Shown: positions 62,797 through 64,000 of the stretch, piece by piece
Layout: every line of letters starts with the position of its first letter
Numbering within the stretch: position 1 is the first letter of the stretch
DNA from: Candidatus Saccharimonadota bacterium
Lineage (GTDB): Bacteria; Patescibacteriota; Saccharimonadia; Saccharimonadales; Saccharimonadaceae
Direction of reading: 5' to 3'
DNA length: 64,000 bases
Assembly: GCA_017545485.1 (NCBI GenBank)
Contig: JAFWMY010000008.1
Coordinates: 1 to 64,000 of the forward strand
The notes under the pieces: model-generated
The model's database searches: none
Seen by the model: only the letters and a program-made list of their open reading frames with translations
Told to the model about the DNA's origin: nothing
Made by a program: the position numbers and the translations under genes

Positions 62797-62825
62797 AGTA
62801 TATTGTACAAAACTACACGTGTCAA
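62797..62825 (-). promoter_or_regulatory. Sigma-70 promoter with palindromes, Avs-like gene
   Basis: TTGACA (62825-62820), 17-bp spacer, TATACT (62802-62797) on the minus strand. Two palindromes overlap it: ACACGTGT (62815-62822) at the -35 and TTGTACAA (62803-62810) touching the -10. Either could be the operator for the protein's own HTH domain (inference). Predicted leader ~24 nt. Confidence 0.75.
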
Positions 62826-62887
62826 GTGTGATTACGTATAAATAAACGATCTTTTTCACTTCCAAAAGTTCGAATCCCAGTTCCTGT

Positions 62888-63064
62888 ATGTGTATTTTAG
62901 AATATACATGGCAACACTAATGGATAATCCTTTTTAGGTATCACACGTAGTTTCGCAGTGTATTCGGGGTGGTCAATACACCAGTCCACCACCATGCAAA
63001 GCCGAGCAACAACGTCTGGTCGCCCCTCACCACATGGATTAGAGTCAGAATTTGACTCTTTTTT
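62888..63064 (+). ncRNA. Possible structured RNA ending in a terminator
   Basis: The 414-bp gap 62767-63180 has no credible ORF. Its plus strand carries a 9-bp hairpin (62888-62909, ATGTGTATT/AATATACAT), a second hairpin GTGTATT/AATACAC (62958-62981) that competes with GGTGG/CCACC (62968-62990), and a terminator at 63041-63064, with no gene before it to terminate. This suggests a small RNA or an attenuated leader. It matches no RNA family I know; no clear promoter was found. Confidence 0.35.
63041..63064 (+). terminator. Intrinsic terminator
   Basis: AGAGTCA-GAATT-TGACTCT followed by a T run to 63064. It lies upstream of the promoter of the ASCH-GNAT gene. Confidence 0.85.
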
Positions 63065-63115
63065 GTCGTGATAACTACAAATTAATACGGTAATATTGAT
63101 TTTTAGGTAGTTTTG

Positions 63116-63124
63116 TGGTATAAT
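63116..63124 (+). promoter_or_regulatory. Extended -10 promoter of the ASCH-GNAT gene
   Basis: TGGTATAAT, the chromosomal promoter type; leader of ~50 nt with AAAGGAG before the start codon. Confidence 0.75.
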
Positions 63125-63180
63125 AATAGATGGAGCGGGTTTTATCGCTACTATTGATCTTTAAAAGGAGTTGATTAACG

Positions 63181-63996
63181 ATGACGAAAAAACACGTCTG
63201 GAGAGTCAAAAAAGAGTATTTCCGTCAGCTCAAAAGCGGAGAAAAGAGCCTTGAAATCCGCGTAGGTTATTCGCAGATTAAAAAGGTTCGTCAAGGCGAC
63301 ACTATAACCTTCGAGAATTACGGCCCAAATGAATTTGACGTAAAACGGGTTGCTGTTTACGACAGTTTCAAGAGGATGCTCGAGGTCGAAGGTGTCGATC
63401 ATGTACTTCCTGGTATGACTTTCAATGGAGCGCTTCGCACGCTTCAGAAAATCTATTCAAAAGATAAAGAGTCGCTTGGAGTATATGTGTTTGAATTAAA
63501 GTTCAAAACAGACGAAAAACCTTCTCGTGAGTTTTATAAAGTTTCGGATTTACTCAAAGCTGGCGAAAACAAGAAATTCGCTAAAATTATTGCGGAAGCT
63601 TATATGGTAACCGACTGGATTTGTAAAGATTATCCCGACCATTGCGACCACTTTTTTAGCAAGTATGTTCCTGGTATCTTTGATGGTGAACGTGAAATTA
63701 TTGCGTGCTATATCTATAATAAGATTGCGGCAGTCGCAATTCTAAAAAAGGATACTGAAGAGAGGAAAATTAGTACGCTTTTCGTAAAACCCGAGTATCA
63801 GAAACGCGGAATCGCTGCCGAACTACTTGAGAAATGTTTTGCGTGGCTTGGAACAACTCGCCCAGTCGTTACAATCGCTGACTACAAACTGGATCAGTTT
63901 GCTAAAATTATCGAAAAATATGGCTGGACTGAGACGGAAGTTCTTGCCGACGGTTATTATAATGACCACTCTCGCGAACATGTTTTTAACGGCTAA
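63181..63996 (+). CDS. ASCH domain - GNAT acetyltransferase fusion
   Basis: 271 aa. Residues 1-~115 resemble an ASCH/PUA-like domain (WRVKKEYFRQLKSGEKSLEIRVGY, VRQGDTITFENYG), a fold that binds RNA or modified nucleosides. Residues ~130-271 are a GNAT N-acetyltransferase: ISTLFVKPEYQKRGIAAELLEKCF carries the acetyl-CoA-binding Q/RxxGxG/A loop. It might acetylate an RNA-linked or small-molecule substrate; no substrate can be named. The stop is at the window's edge but the gene is complete. Composition resembles the recombinase gene, so it may belong to the accessory region. Confidence 0.8.
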   Translation: MTKKHVWRVKKEYFRQLKSGEKSLEIRVGYSQIKKVRQGDTITFENYGPNEFDVKRVAVYDSFKRMLEVEGVDHVLPGMTFNGALRTLQKIYSKDKESLGVYVFELKFKTDEKPSREFYKVSDLLKAGENKKFAKIIAEAYMVTDWICKDYPDHCDHFFSKYVPGIFDGEREIIACYIYNKIAAVAILKKDTEERKISTLFVKPEYQKRGIAAELLEKCFAWLGTTRPVVTIADYKLDQFAKIIEKYGWTETEVLADGYYNDHSREHVFNG

Positions 63997-64000
63997 TTTC

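Noticed and set aside
62871-62883. GTTCGAATCCCAG, resembling a tRNA T-loop, as a possible tRNA remnant or attR
   Set aside because: Flanks do not form a T stem or acceptor, no CCA follows, and it differs from the tRNA-Lys 3' end, so no attachment-site duplicate is proven here.
1-64000. Alternative genetic code (UGA = Gly), as in Gracilibacteria
   Set aside because: TGA ends many genes in well-placed ATGA overlaps and at normal protein lengths, and conserved genes such as uvrA and groEL have no in-frame TGA.
1-64000. CRISPR array or insertion sequence
   Set aside because: No regularly spaced short repeats with unique spacers and no transposase with terminal repeats were seen; the only repeats of size lie in the adhesin gene.

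Overview
The window looks like a chromosome segment of a Patescibacteria/CPR bacterium, most probably Saccharibacteria (TM7). This is inference from gene content and codes, not from a marker-gene search. The supporting signs are an A+T-rich genome, very tight gene packing with many 4-bp overlaps, TGA used as an ordinary stop, and a CPR-style type IV secretion/pilus locus (several T4SS-pilin proteins, a VirB6-like protein, PrgI and a split VirB4). RNase Y, LytR-CpsA-Psr and LtaS-like enzymes and a large surface-glycan cluster also fit a Gram-positive-like envelope.

Layout. 1-10116: the 3' part of a giant surface protein made of InlB-like repeats followed by six FISUMP-like modules. 10348-15123: envelope genes (an LCP ligase, a LexA-like DNA-binding protein, a small membrane protein and a lysozyme-like exoprotein). 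15116-33333: a surface-polymer cluster with glycosyltransferases (several fused), an acyltransferase, a LicC-like cytidylyltransferase with an APC permease, an LtaS-like enzyme, a YidC::glycerophosphotransferase fusion, galE, a Wzm/Wzt-type ABC exporter and a CotH-like protein. 33413-38922: uvrA, a TylF-type methyltransferase, and groES-groEL under a CIRCE operator. 38974-41945: two hypothetical proteins, tRNA-Ser, a pilin, a ComF-like protein and Hsp20. 42076-50574: the T4SS locus. 50628-53590: a CIRCE-controlled DnaJ, a small protein, rny and tRNA-Lys. 53533 to about 63 kb: an accessory region that starts with a large serine recombinase whose 3' end runs antisense into tRNA-Lys. It carries two membrane proteins (one with HEMMH), unknown genes, and a 1342-aa HTH/nuclease/STAND-NTPase protein resembling Avs anti-phage sensors. 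An ASCH-GNAT fusion closes the window.

How it works together. LCP, the ABC exporter, the LtaS-like enzyme, the glycerophosphotransferase fusion and LicC plus permease together suggest a teichoic-acid-like or phosphocholine-bearing surface polymer. The adhesin and T4SS pili suit an epibiont that contacts a host cell. Most chromosomal genes share an extended -10 promoter (TGnTATAAT) placed 6-11 nt before the start codon, which implies leaderless or nearly leaderless mRNAs. Genes in the accessory region depart from this pattern in part.

Best candidates for something undescribed: the LtaS-like / YidC-glycerophosphotransferase / small membrane protein operon (22617-26370), the HTH-fused Avs-like protein (58738-62766), and the recombinase whose C-terminus is supplied by the tRNA-Lys gene (53533-55191).
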